This document shows positions 33,512 to 42,600 of a stretch of DNA of 46,995 bases, piece by piece; within the stretch, counting starts at the first letter, position 1, and each line of letters begins with the position of its first letter. The stretch comes from Thermoplasmata archaeon (GTDB taxonomy: Archaea; Thermoplasmatota; Thermoplasmata; Thermoplasmatales; Thermoplasmataceae). A model generated the notes under the pieces. That model saw only the letters and a program-made list of their open reading frames with translations, ran no database searches and had not been told where the DNA came from. The position numbers and the translations under genes were made by a program. The stretch covers positions 1-46,995 of the forward strand of contig JAKATM010000002.1 in assembly GCA_021818765.1 (NCBI GenBank), written 5' to 3'.

Positions 33512-34324
33512 CTATTCTTGATAAGCTACGAAGGATGCATATCCCACGACACTGCTGTAGTCTCCGCTGGAGTCTCCTGAATTGCTGTGGTTCAGGAGCT
33601 TGATTCTGCCATTCATTTTTCTGGTTAGAAGCATAAGGGATGCGATAGGGCCATATCCGCATGCAGAAGCATTTATTCTCTCCATGGTCGAATAGAAGGA
33701 TACCATGTCGAGGGATTCGATTGCTTTAATCATTTCCGAATCCTTGGCATCTGCCTCTTTTGCCGGCTCATAATGAGTCAGATCAGAACTTGCCACAATT
33801 ATACGACCCTGATGCAGGCCTGCCAGGACAGGAGCCAGCTCCGCAGCCCTTTCAATGGTCTGGTCTCCCATTGAGATTGGAAGTATTTCGCAGTCATCTT
33901 TGAAGATATACTGCAGCCATGGTACCTGAACCTCTATGGAGTGCTCTTCGCTGAATGCTTCTGCTGAAGCTCTTATTTGATTACGGATCGAATGCAGGTA
34001 ATTCAAGGCATCCTCATCTATTCTACAGTTTCCAAGAGGAGTCTCCCACTCACCTTCCGGATAAAAATACGTTCCGTATGGATAGCCTGAATGCTTTGGA
34101 CCGACAAGAACAAATTTCCTCCTCCCGTCTCTTTTTATTGCGTTGAAAGCGAAGGAAGCCGTATAACCGGAGTAAATGTAACCAGCGTGGGGCACTATAA
34201 CGCCGATTATATTTCTGAATTCTGCCATTTCCTTGGACCGTGACAGGAGTTGATCTATCATGCCGCTTAAATCAATCCTGTCAGCTGGATAGAACATGCC
34301 GGCTACCGATGGCTTTCTTCTCAA
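33512..34324 (-). CDS. amrB: AmmeMemoRadiSam system protein B (MEMO family)
   Basis: This protein of about 270 residues belongs to the MEMO family, which resembles extradiol dioxygenases and binds metal. The presumed ligands are all visible: His in GVIVPHAGYIYSG, His in LVGPKHSGYPYG and Cys in NASACGYGPIASL. Other family text is SSDLTHYEP. The ORF start at 34339 is TTG. I choose TTG 34324 (MRRKPSVAGMFYPAD) because family members start with R-x-P-x-V-A-G-x-F-Y-P and a TATA-like CTTTTATTTC is centred 25 nt upstream. It is divergent from the AMMECR1 gene, with overlapping promoters. Confidence 0.92.
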   Translation of the reverse strand: MRRKPSVAGMFYPADRIDLSGMIDQLLSRSKEMAEFRNIIGVIVPHAGYIYSGYTASFAFNAIKRDGRRKFVLVGPKHSGYPYGTYFYPEGEWETPLGNCRIDEDALNYLHSIRNQIRASAEAFSEEHSIEVQVPWLQYIFKDDCEILPISMGDQTIERAAELAPVLAGLHQGRIIVASSDLTHYEPAKEADAKDSEMIKAIESLDMVSFYSTMERINASACGYGPIASLMLLTRKMNGRIKLLNHSNSGDSSGDYSSVVGYASFVAYQE

Positions 34325-34363
34325 CAACGTTAATATCAAGGCTAGAAATAAAAGATTGTCTTT

Positions 34364-34939
34364 ATGGCAACAAAGTCTGGTGAATCAGCAGAAAAAGGAA
34401 AATTCCTGACATCGCTCGCAAGACAGGCAGTCGAAACCTACATCAAGGAAGGCAAAACGCTCACTGTTCATGACAAAGATCCAATGCTCCAGAGAAAAGC
34501 CGGCGTCTTCGTAACTATCAAGAAAGAAGGCGAGTTACGCGGCTGTATAGGATATACAGAGCCTCCTTGGCCTCTCAGCCAGACGCTTATTAGGGCTGCT
34601 GTCGCGTCTGCCACCGTGGATCCAAGGTTCCGGCCAGTGTCTTCCCGGGAACTTGGGAGCCTGGAGTATGAAGTCACAATACTGACGGAACCAGAACAAA
34701 TACACCCCACTGATCCTGAAGACATGCAGAGGATACAGATAGGGAACAACGGACTGTTGATTGAGTCACTAGGGACAAGAGGACTGCTCCTCCCCCAGGT
34801 TGCCGTCGAGGAAGGATTCAATGCCACCGAATTCCTGGACGCGACATGCGAGAAGGCAGGACTTTCACCCGGTTGCTGGAAGTCCAGTAATGCAAGGGTC
34901 TTCTTGTTTAAAGGGATTGTTTACAACGAGACCGGGTAA
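34364..34939 (+). CDS. amrA: AmmeMemoRadiSam system protein A (AMMECR1 domain)
   Basis: This 191-residue AMMECR1-domain protein has the family hallmark GELRGCIGYTEPPWPLSQTLIRA (LRGCIG core), followed by AAVASATVDPRFRPVSSREL and LLLPQVAVEEGFNATEFL. The conserved Cys in LRGCIG could act with the MEMO metal site or the radical SAM enzyme. It is divergent from amrB with a gap of only about 40 bp. Molecular function is unknown in any organism as far as I know. ATG 34364 has no SD, so it is probably leaderless. Confidence 0.94.
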   Translation: MATKSGESAEKGKFLTSLARQAVETYIKEGKTLTVHDKDPMLQRKAGVFVTIKKEGELRGCIGYTEPPWPLSQTLIRAAVASATVDPRFRPVSSRELGSLEYEVTILTEPEQIHPTDPEDMQRIQIGNNGLLIESLGTRGLLLPQVAVEEGFNATEFLDATCEKAGLSPGCWKSSNARVFLFKGIVYNETG

Positions 34940-34977
34940 AAATGAAAAATTGTTATACGTGTCAATATTCATGAGTC

Positions 34978-35808
34978 ATGACTTATTCTGTTGTGGCGAT
35001 GGACTCCGCCGAGGATCTTATCGGCGTTGCTGTTGCCAGTAGATTTATAGCTGTGGGGGCTGTTGTTCCTTGGGTGAGGTATCGTGACGGTGCAATAGCA
35101 ACGCAGTCTTTTGCAAATTACACTTTCGGGCCGGAAGGGCTTGATCTTCTTTCCAATCATTCCGCACAGGAAACGCTGAAAATTCTCCTGGACAAGGATC
35201 CACTCAAGGAGAAGAGACAGGTGGGAATCATAGATAGAGAGGGTCGGGTAGCGTCGTTTACCGGCGAAGAATGTTTTGACTATGCAGGGAGCATAGAGGG
35301 TAAAAATTTCACCGTTCAGGGAAACATACTCACTGGAAAAGCAGTGCTGGAAAGCATGGCAGCGGAGATGGAGACCGATCTGCCATTTATGGATAGAATG
35401 ATCCTTGCCCTTAAAGCCGGCGAGAATGCGGGTGGGGATAGCAGGGGTAAACAATCAGCGGCAATTCTAATAGCAGGAAAAAACCTTGAGTTTGAAGAAT
35501 CTTCTGGTATCGTCATGAATATAAGGGTTGACGATCACCCCGATCCTGTCCATGAACTCGAGCGTATCTCAAAGGTATGGAAAGCAATTTACTGGGATAC
35601 CACGAAGTTGAAGCTTGAAGACAGGAGGAGTGACATAGATGCTTCAATTAAAAGGCTTGGTTATCACGATCTACTGAAATGGGCCAACACGCACGGCCTC
35701 GAGCATAATATAACGAAGTCAGATATAGGCTCACAAACGCTGGATGCACTGCTCTACGAAAGCGAATCTGCTCTTCCTAATAAAAAACCAGGAAGAACAA
35801 AATCATAA
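34978..35808 (+). CDS. DUF1028 (Ntn-hydrolase-like) protein
   Basis: This 276-residue protein matches the DUF1028 family. Seen are TYSVVAMDSAEDLIGVAVAS near the start, AVGAVVPWVRYRDGAIATQS, QVGIIDREGRVASFTGEECF, VQGNILTGKAVLESMAAE and GENAGGDSRGKQSAAILI. The family has an Ntn-hydrolase-like fold and no firm biochemical role. Some relatives occur in metabolite-cleanup or peptide-degradation gene clusters. It starts 38 nt after amrA on the same strand and may be cotranscribed. The C-terminal 70 residues (DIDASIKRLGYHDLLKWAN) are helical and resemble a small peptidoglycan-binding-like helical module, but I would not assign them. Confidence 0.9.
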   Translation: MTYSVVAMDSAEDLIGVAVASRFIAVGAVVPWVRYRDGAIATQSFANYTFGPEGLDLLSNHSAQETLKILLDKDPLKEKRQVGIIDREGRVASFTGEECFDYAGSIEGKNFTVQGNILTGKAVLESMAAEMETDLPFMDRMILALKAGENAGGDSRGKQSAAILIAGKNLEFEESSGIVMNIRVDDHPDPVHELERISKVWKAIYWDTTKLKLEDRRSDIDASIKRLGYHDLLKWANTHGLEHNITKSDIGSQTLDALLYESESALPNKKPGRTKS

Positions 35809-36036
35809 TTTAATTACCATCAGGGTCTTTGTATCCACTATCCCGCTTATGTTTCTTATCTTGCTGACTATAAAATTCTCCAGGACGGCGTAATCCTTCG
35901 CGTCCACTTTCACTATGATGTCATATTCCCCGAAGAGAGTGTAAATTTCGCTAACGTTCGCCATCGCGGCCAGCTCAGAGTAGACCTTTTCTTCTGCTCC
36001 CGGCTTTGTATTTATCAAAACGTACGCTATGACCAA
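35803..36036 (-). CDS. Stand-alone Lrp/AsnC ligand-binding (RAM) domain protein
   Basis: This 77-residue protein is only the effector-binding half of an Lrp/AsnC regulator. It shows AYVLINTKPGAEEKVYSEL, then VSEIYTLFGEYDIIVKVDAKD and ISGIVDTKTLMVIKL. No DNA-binding domain precedes it. Such RAM-only proteins are thought to bind amino acids and to modulate partners. The start is TTG 36036. The 3' end overlaps the DUF1028 gene by 6 nt. AT-rich DNA (CTATAAAATACAATTAA) lies upstream. Confidence 0.88.
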   Translation of the reverse strand: MVIAYVLINTKPGAEEKVYSELAAMANVSEIYTLFGEYDIIVKVDAKDYAVLENFIVSKIRNISGIVDTKTLMVIKL

Positions 36037-36123
36037 TTCGATCTACCGGTCTCTTTAATTGTATTTTATAGATAAACATTGCCCACTAATCTCGGAAAAT
36101 CTGTTAACTAGCATTCACCAAAT

Positions 36124-36158
36124 GTGCCGCAAGCCTAAACTTATGGGTCTTGCGACAC
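36124..36158. repeat. Strong hairpin in the intergenic region before the ABC operon
   Basis: GTGCCGCAAGCC (36124-36135) and GGTCTTGCGACAC (36146-36158) form an interrupted inverted repeat with a 10-nt loop. Six pairs (CGCAAG/CTTGCG) are perfect, with GTG/CAC outside and CC/GG inside. It lies between the divergent RAM-domain and ABC ATPase genes, about 50 nt upstream of the ABC TATA-like box. It may be an operator or part of a small RNA. Confidence 0.45.
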
Positions 36159-36205
36159 TGACATGGATTAACATTCAATCTCTTCCACATGCATTTCGAT
36201 GAAAA

Positions 36206-36214
36206 TTTATATAA
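36206..36214 (+). promoter_or_regulatory. TATA-like box of the ABC importer operon
   Basis: TTTATATAA is the best TATA candidate upstream of the ABC ATPase gene. It implies transcription from about 36236 and a leader of about 70 nt before ATG 36307, long for this genome, where many first genes look leaderless. The leader may hold a regulatory structure, but I see no known riboswitch. Confidence 0.45.
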
Positions 36215-36306
36215 TCTGGCGGGATTCGCTTGGCAGCACACTGGACAAACAAGGGTGTGGCTAGATTGGCTGGCGTGTGATATGAACTACATTGAAGGTG
36301 GTGGAG

Positions 36307-37119
36307 ATGAAGAATCCGGCAAACCTGGTTGGAGGAGTCGGATCTGGTCAGCCGATCAGTCTGCTCGAATCGATTGACATCCATTTTTCTTACGAGAATG
36401 GGTATAAAGTATTCGAGAACATCAACATTTCAGTCGGCCAGGACAAATTCGTAGGTATTGTAGGGCCGTCTGGAATTGGAAAATCAACCCTTTTGAGAAT
36501 TATGGGCGGCTTTCTTGCCCCAGACTCCGGTGCAACTTATCTAATGGGAAAAAAGATTACAAAACCCACGCCCAAGCTTGTTTTTGTTCACCAATCGATC
36601 ATAACTTTTCCATGGATGACTGCACTCGAGAACGTAATGCTTTCTCCACGTTCCATTAAAGTTCCGCAGGCAGAAGCGGAAAATATCGCTATGAAAGCAC
36701 TGGAAGATGTTGGCCTTCAGGGATTCGAAGAACTTTATCCAAAAGAGATGAGTGGGGGAATGCGCCAAAGGGTTGCTATAGCCAGGGCGCTTGCTGCTAA
36801 TCCAATGATCCTGCTCATGGACGAACCATTTTCTCACCTGGATGAGTTGACTGCGGAGGGTCTAAGGCAGGATATCTATAATATCCTGTTTCGTGTAGAT
36901 ACTCCTCTCAAGGGCGTTGTACTGGTTTCTCACAACCTGACAGAGGTTCTTGAACTTGCAGATGAAATTTACATTTTAAACAATATACCCGCCACTGTTG
37001 TTGGTAAGCTTGAAATTGACATCCCAAGGCCTCGCAGCATAAGAAACCCGAAGTTTAGCGAATACCTGGACATATTGTACACCAAGCTTTCTCCGCCCGG
37101 TGGTAAGAAGAATGAATGA
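36307..37119 (+). CDS. ABC importer ATP-binding protein (NitT/TauT type)
   Basis: This ATPase of about 270 residues resembles the nitrate/sulfonate/taurine importer group. Motifs are Walker A GPSGIGKSTLLRIM, Q-loop LVFVHQSIITFPWMTALENV, signature PKEMSGGMRQRVAIARAL, Walker B ILLMDEPFSHLDE and the switch histidine VLVSHNLTEVLELAD. It lacks the C-terminal AAA-associated domain that many relatives carry; a separate gene at 38971 encodes that domain. ATG 36307 is used because the GGTGGTGGAG stretch precedes it directly. The TTG at 36292 is weaker. The 3' end overlaps the permease gene by 8 nt. Confidence 0.92.
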   Translation: MKNPANLVGGVGSGQPISLLESIDIHFSYENGYKVFENINISVGQDKFVGIVGPSGIGKSTLLRIMGGFLAPDSGATYLMGKKITKPTPKLVFVHQSIITFPWMTALENVMLSPRSIKVPQAEAENIAMKALEDVGLQGFEELYPKEMSGGMRQRVAIARALAANPMILLMDEPFSHLDELTAEGLRQDIYNILFRVDTPLKGVVLVSHNLTEVLELADEIYILNNIPATVVGKLEIDIPRPRSIRNPKFSEYLDILYTKLSPPGGKKNE

Positions 37120-38734
37120 GGACCTCATTATTTTTCTGTCAGTTCTCGCGACTGCAGGTCGCGTGCTTGGCCTCGTCCTGCTTTCCATAGTGACAGGATG
37201 GTTCTTGTCATACGGCGCCATTAAGGGAAAGATCTTTGAAAACATATTTATATCAATCTCGGAGGTATTCGAGTCGGTACCAGTAATTTCATTTTTTCCT
37301 GTTGTCCTGATACTATTTATAACAAGAATAGGCGGTCCGTTGGGCGTGGAATTAGCTGCCGATTTCCTGGTTTTCACTGCCGTTGTTTGGAACATCTGGA
37401 TTGCAGAATATCAGGCTTTTAAGACTATACCTCGTGAAATGGTCGAGGTAGGTGAAAATTATCGCCTTGGCTTCTTCTCTATCCTAAGGAATATATACAT
37501 ACCCTTCTCGATACCTAGAATTGTCGCGAACTTATTTCCAAGCATATCCGATGGTTTCTTCTATATAACCGTAAGTGAGGTATTTACTATCGGTGTAACC
37601 TCATACGAGACATTTGGAATCGGAACAGAGATGCAGAAACTGATCGTCGCATCAAATTATAATGGAATCATCCTGGCCTTTATATTTCTTGGATCAGTCA
37701 TAATGGTGATAATATATTTCCTCCGCAGGTTCAGCAGGCACGCTGTTGCAAAGTATACAGTTGATACCGATACGCCGGTGATCAGGAGGGGAAGATTCAG
37801 CTTCAAGAATACAACAAGGCGAATCTCATCAACCGCCGCAACACCATTTACCAGGCTTGCAAAGTATTACAGGCGAAGAAATCCATCTATGAAGAATGAG
37901 ATGTTTGAGGCAGAAAGAACCGGGGTAAATTATTCTCGTTATATCTTAGCGGCAGTAGGTCTCCTTATCCTGGCCGTACTCCTGTATTCATCCACGCTTC
38001 TTATTATAAGTGTTCCAGTATCAGAATGGTACAGTCTTTTCGCCCTGACCCCCCAAATCATTGTCGGTCTCCTATATGACTATGCCCGCGTTGCTGTCGT
38101 AATCGCAGTGACGTTTGTCATTTCCATAACTCTTGGCTATTACATGGCAGTAAACTCTCGCGCCGAGTCTGTAGGCGTACCCGTCATCCAGGTCTTGACA
38201 GCCTTCCCTGCACCAGTGTATTTCCCTTTTATCTACGTGGCATTTTATCCTGATTTTCATGCCGTATTCGGTCCACTTACCAGCGAGTTCTTTGTCATTG
38301 CTCTCGCCTTCATCAGCACATTCTATTATCTCTTTTACTCATTCTGGATGGGTGTTAAGGCAATGCCATCCGAATACCAGGAGCTTATGAAGAACCTGAA
38401 TATGGGATTCTTCAGCAAGATGCGGAGGGTCATAATTCCGTCGACATTCCCCTACCTGATAGCAGGCATATCCTCTACAATAAACAGTACCTGGGGGGGA
38501 CTGATGATAGGCGAATACTGGCCATCAATTTACGGAGATAGAACACTTCAGGTCAGCAATGGTCTCATGAGGTTTATAGATATCAACACAAGGTCCGGTA
38601 ACCTTGGTGCTGCAGCGTGGGGATCTTTTGTATTTGGAATTGTTGTCGTCGTATTCTCAATATTTTTCACAAGGAGGATGATGGACCTAGCAAGGAAACG
38701 CTATGTCGCGGAGGAAGGAGTCTTTGCGGCTTAA
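37112..38734 (+). CDS. Fused double ABC importer permease
   Basis: This protein of about 540 residues is two binding-protein-dependent transport permeases in one chain. The first half has the EAA-like loop VEVGENYRLGFFSILRNIYIPF. The second half (from about residue 270, after a charged linker TRLAKYYRRRNPSMKNE) has KAMPSEYQELMKNLNMGFFSKM and RVIIPSTFPYLIAG. About twelve hydrophobic segments are present. Fusion of both permease domains makes a complete channel with the upstream ATPase. No substrate-binding protein is encoded next to it. GTG 37100 is an alternative start; ATG 37112 is chosen. Confidence 0.9.
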   Translation: MNEDLIIFLSVLATAGRVLGLVLLSIVTGWFLSYGAIKGKIFENIFISISEVFESVPVISFFPVVLILFITRIGGPLGVELAADFLVFTAVVWNIWIAEYQAFKTIPREMVEVGENYRLGFFSILRNIYIPFSIPRIVANLFPSISDGFFYITVSEVFTIGVTSYETFGIGTEMQKLIVASNYNGIILAFIFLGSVIMVIIYFLRRFSRHAVAKYTVDTDTPVIRRGRFSFKNTTRRISSTAATPFTRLAKYYRRRNPSMKNEMFEAERTGVNYSRYILAAVGLLILAVLLYSSTLLIISVPVSEWYSLFALTPQIIVGLLYDYARVAVVIAVTFVISITLGYYMAVNSRAESVGVPVIQVLTAFPAPVYFPFIYVAFYPDFHAVFGPLTSEFFVIALAFISTFYYLFYSFWMGVKAMPSEYQELMKNLNMGFFSKMRRVIIPSTFPYLIAGISSTINSTWGGLMIGEYWPSIYGDRTLQVSNGLMRFIDINTRSGNLGAAAWGSFVFGIVVVVFSIFFTRRMMDLARKRYVAEEGVFAA

Positions 38735-38832
38735 AGATCATAGGGACATAACGCAAATATCAAAAGTCGCCTTTAGATTGTTGCCAATAAACAGAATCCT
38801 TAAATTCAAAATGAAATTATAGGAGATATAAG

Positions 38833-38901
38833 ATGAGTGTTAATCTGCTCCAGTTTTTGTCCCGGCTCGATCAAACATGCGATCTTCAATGGATAGTATG
38901 A
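38833..38901 (+). CDS. Possible small ORF with strong SD (22 codons)
   Basis: AGGAG (38821-38825) lies 7 nt before ATG 38833, and the reading frame encodes 22 residues beginning MSVNLLQFLSRLDQTC and ending at TGA 38899-38901. The SD is among the best in the window. It is in the gap between the fused permease gene and the detached AAA-associated gene. Too short for homology. It may be a leader peptide or a remnant. Confidence 0.3.
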   Translation: MSVNLLQFLSRLDQTCDLQWIV

Positions 38902-38930
38902 AATGTTATGCATTCAGGAGGAGTATTAAT

Positions 38931-38996
38931 ATGAGAAGCACCTTGATGCTTGCAGCTAGGCTGCTGGATAGTGATAGCACTGGCAGACGTTGTTGA
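38931..38996 (+). CDS. Possible small ORF or frameshifted start of the AAA-associated gene
   Basis: AGGAGGAG (38916-38923) is the strongest SD in the window and lies 7 nt before ATG 38931. That frame gives 21 residues (MRSTLMLAARLLDSDSTGRR...) to TGA 38994-38996. The downstream AAA-associated ORF begins in another frame inside this one. Either this is the true start of that gene with a frameshift, or a small leader ORF coupled to it. Confidence 0.35.
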   Translation: MRSTLMLAARLLDSDSTGRRC

Positions 38997-39450
38997 TCCC
39001 AACTCAAGAATAGCAGACCTGATAGGACTGCTCTACGTTCTGAATAACATGTTTGACGGAAAAGCAGATCTCTACATGCTCGAGAAAGAGATGGAAGTCG
39101 ATCTTGATGAACTGATGCCGATTGTTTACACCGCATCAATGCTTGGTTTTGTACTTTTTGAAACGGGAGATCTTTCAATAACTGCTCTTGGAAAGGAACT
39201 CATTAAGTCAAGCATCAAGACACGAAAGGAATTGATCAAGAAATCTCTCAAAGATCTGGAACCATTCAAGACGGCACTTAAGCTTGAAGAGTTTGAACTC
39301 GACAATCTCCTTGAAGCACTTCAGGATAATGGCGTTCAGACTTTTAATTCACCAACTGGCCGCCATGACGTGGAACTTACGCTGATTGAATGGGGCATCT
39401 ATTCTGGCCTGTTAAGAAAAGATGGGGATAGCTTCGTCGTAAAACCCTAA
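38971..39450 (+). CDS. Detached AAA-associated C-terminal domain protein
   Basis: This 159-residue protein (from GTG 38971) matches the C-terminal AAA-associated domain that usually sits behind NitT/TauT ABC ATPase domains. Characteristic text is SRIADLIGLLYVLNNMFDGK, ADLYMLEKEMEVDLDELMPI, then GDLSITALGKELI and the end TLIEWGIYSGLLRKDGD. Here it is a separate gene after the permease, so it may act as a trans-acting subunit of the same importer. The ORF track start at TTG 38950 has no SD; the good SD belongs to ATG 38931 in another frame. Confidence 0.72.
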   Translation: MIALADVVDPNSRIADLIGLLYVLNNMFDGKADLYMLEKEMEVDLDELMPIVYTASMLGFVLFETGDLSITALGKELIKSSIKTRKELIKKSLKDLEPFKTALKLEEFELDNLLEALQDNGVQTFNSPTGRHDVELTLIEWGIYSGLLRKDGDSFVVKP

Positions 39451-39577
39451 GCATAAATCTTCGGTTGTTATTTGTTAACAATATTGTTTAAGGGCACTAG
39501 CATGGATCATGGAATTTACACTCTGGAAATAGAAGTAACTCTAAAATGTAATAAATCCCACTTGATAATGCAAAAAG

Positions 39578-39589
39578 TATAATATATAT
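39578..39589 (+). promoter_or_regulatory. TATA-like box of the thermopsin-family gene
   Basis: TATAATATATAT is centred 24-25 nt before ATG 39608 and is one of the most AT-pure boxes in the window. No SD is present before ATG 39608. A strong leaderless promoter is likely. Confidence 0.55.
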
Positions 39590-39607
39590 GCCGAGGCATC
39601 ACATAAA

Positions 39608-42600
39608 ATGCGTTTAAGCCGCTTAAAAGCAACTATGGTATTTGCTGTTGTAATGGTAATGATGTTATCTGGAATGGCAATACTTGCAGAAAATTCCTCA
39701 GCAACAGGAAGTGTCGCAGGTCCTTTTCAATCAACAGTTTCCAAAGCAATTCAAGATACCTCTGTAAATCATATCTCGCCACCATCGGCTGTTCGCTCTT
39801 CTGGTGCGAAAACTCTTTCCCTGTCGCAGCGCATAAATCTTGAGAAATCAGTGATTCAAAACGCAAAGCAGCAAGGAATACCAATGAAGTATCTCTACCT
39901 GCCTGATTACATGTCACAGTCCACAATAAAAAATGGGCACGTAACACTAGCATATTCGTCTTCTCCAGCTCCGATGGGTATAGGCGATTATGGCCTTATG
40001 AACAATTCAGGAAATATAGTTACATATAACTCGACAACAAGCAGTTTTATGGCATCAATAACACTGAATAACCTTTCTGATTTCTATCTTCCAGATAATG
40101 AACCACAGTCAGTTAGCATGCAGTTGAATGCAATCCTGAACAATGTAGACATTCTGGGTAACGACAGCTACAACATGTGGACGCAGAACGTGCTTGACCT
40201 GAGCGTGAGAACTCATACATTGCTCTTCATTGACAATGTTTGGAATTTTTCCTCTCCAAATGCAGTATTAGAACCCGGAACAATACTCTCTTCATCGGCT
40301 GTTTCCGTTCATCATGGAGTTACATCAACTTACCATTATGGTTATAGTGCAGAATATGGATTTACGTTTCCTCTCACTATCGATATGTACCTGAACTCGA
40401 CGCTTGTCAACGGGAACAGTGCAGTTTTCTTTAACGTCTCAATCCCTGAAGATCATGTCAATTGCAACTACGACGAAGTTGTTTTCAACTCAACACATGG
40501 TCAGCCTTCATCATATTCGGCACCTTCTCCGCACTATTTTGTTAGCGGTACGCAACTATCACCGGATGGTTACACTCCTTATGATGCCGAGATAATGATC
40601 GGCGGCCCCGGCGGAGGAAGTAACGCAGACGTATCAACCATTAATGGTACAATGAATCTTCGTTGCATGAACGCGACGACATCAACATACCAGAATGTCC
40701 GGGCAGCTTACGACATCGGATCAGAAACGGGTGAAACCTCCACGGGGGTTGACGTTTCTTTCAACGGTTCAACGGCTGACTTGCAATCTGGGCCATCCTT
40801 AGTTTACGGTCTCTGGAACAACACTTACAGCCAGACCAAATACACCGTTGATTACAGCGGTCTTAGCAGTTCGCTCACTACACCATTCCTCTTTGTGCAG
40901 GATAATGAATCGTTAGCAGCTTGCCTGCAGTTTGGCTGGTCACCATCTGATAACTTTACGCTGCCAACTGCAAATTATGAGTACAAGGCCCTTCTTAATT
41001 CATATAATATAACAAGCGGAACTCTTTCCAATAGTGGAACAACGAATGTTGCCATGGTGGCTAGCACATCGTTGGGACGATATACACCCACAATAGCAAA
41101 TTCAAACTCCCAGCTTTCTGCAATAGCGTCTTCGGGTAGTGGAACAAGCTCCGATCCATATATAATTGCTCCAATTGGATTACATTATGTCACACTCAAT
41201 CCAATCTTCGGGCAGTTTAACGATTTTCTTTACCAGGTTTTTCCTGGAATCTTGTTGCATGGTACGACAGCCCATGTATTGATTTCTAATGCAGACCCTG
41301 CTTTCGATTACGAAGGTTACTGGTATAATTTTGTATACGAAGTGCTGGATTTGCATTATGGTTTCACTCTTCCTACTGGAAATGATCTCCCTACTGAGCT
41401 CTATGACGCGTCCAATGTGACAATCAGCAATGGATTATTTGCTACCTGGTATTTCTGTGACATCCAATCAACAGATGGTTCTGTGATGATCTGGAACTCC
41501 ACTAACCTCTTGATCACCCAGAATACAATCGGGTCTGTCGGAATAGGTATGCTTGTGTATAATTCCCCGTACCAGATGGCAAACATAACCATATATTCAA
41601 ACACTTTTCTCGGTTATAATGTGTTACTTTTCAAAAGCGAAACAGAAAGTATCGCACAACAGTTACAGTTTGATAGCAGCTTCAACGACGGAACTGACCA
41701 GTTTGGTCTTCAAATGTATAGTGGCGGAAACCTGATTTATGGAAATAATTTCACGACCCAAAATCCAGTTTATAGCCCAGAATTCAACTTTTACTGTGGA
41801 TGTCCTGCCACATACAAGGACTCGTGGAATACTACAAACACTGGAAACCAGTATTGGAACTATAATTCGGAAAAGCCTTTTAATGAAAGCGGTATGATCG
41901 CCAGTGGCGCTGATTACTTCCCGGATTCATTTGTAACGGGCGATAATGTTACATTCAAGACTGGTCTGAGCCAGCAAACAAACATTTCAATTGGAGTTTG
42001 TGGCTTGATCGCGCAGGGAACAAATCAAATAAGCATGTATAAGATCTTCAAGAACGACACAAAATACAGTTATTTTGCTGAATATGGAGATCCTGTTGAA
42101 GGATCATCTAGCTTTACGCCTAACAGCTCTAACTTTGTTGTAAATCTTTCGAGCACTAAGTTATTGGACTCGGTTACATTTGATGAGCAAGGGCTACCTT
42201 CAGGAACATCTTGGTCAGTCAATTTGAATGGAACAACTCTTACATCAACCAGTTACTCTATAAAATTCAATGAAACTGCTGGAACTTATAACTACACGGT
42301 AAAGACGGCTGATGTTTCATATGTAGCTGTCATACAGTTTGGCTCTGTAGATGTAACACCATCGACATATGTGGGCGTAGACTTTTCTTATGCCTATAAA
42401 GTGACTTTCAACGAGACTGGTCTTCCAGCATCTACACCATGGTATGTGAACATAAGCGGAGTGCCAGCGTCGGGTTCAATTATTAATCCAAGCTACACCG
42501 CTTATTTGGCGAACGGTTCCTATAGTGTCTCTATAGCTACGAGCGCGAAAGTTTACGATGCGACTTATAATGCTACCATAACGGTGAATGGTAAAAATCT

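Noticed and set aside
36189-36377. 62-residue plus-strand ORF over the ABC operon leader
   Set aside because: It overlaps the promoter and the start of the ATPase gene in another frame, and its ATG lies upstream of the TATA-like box.
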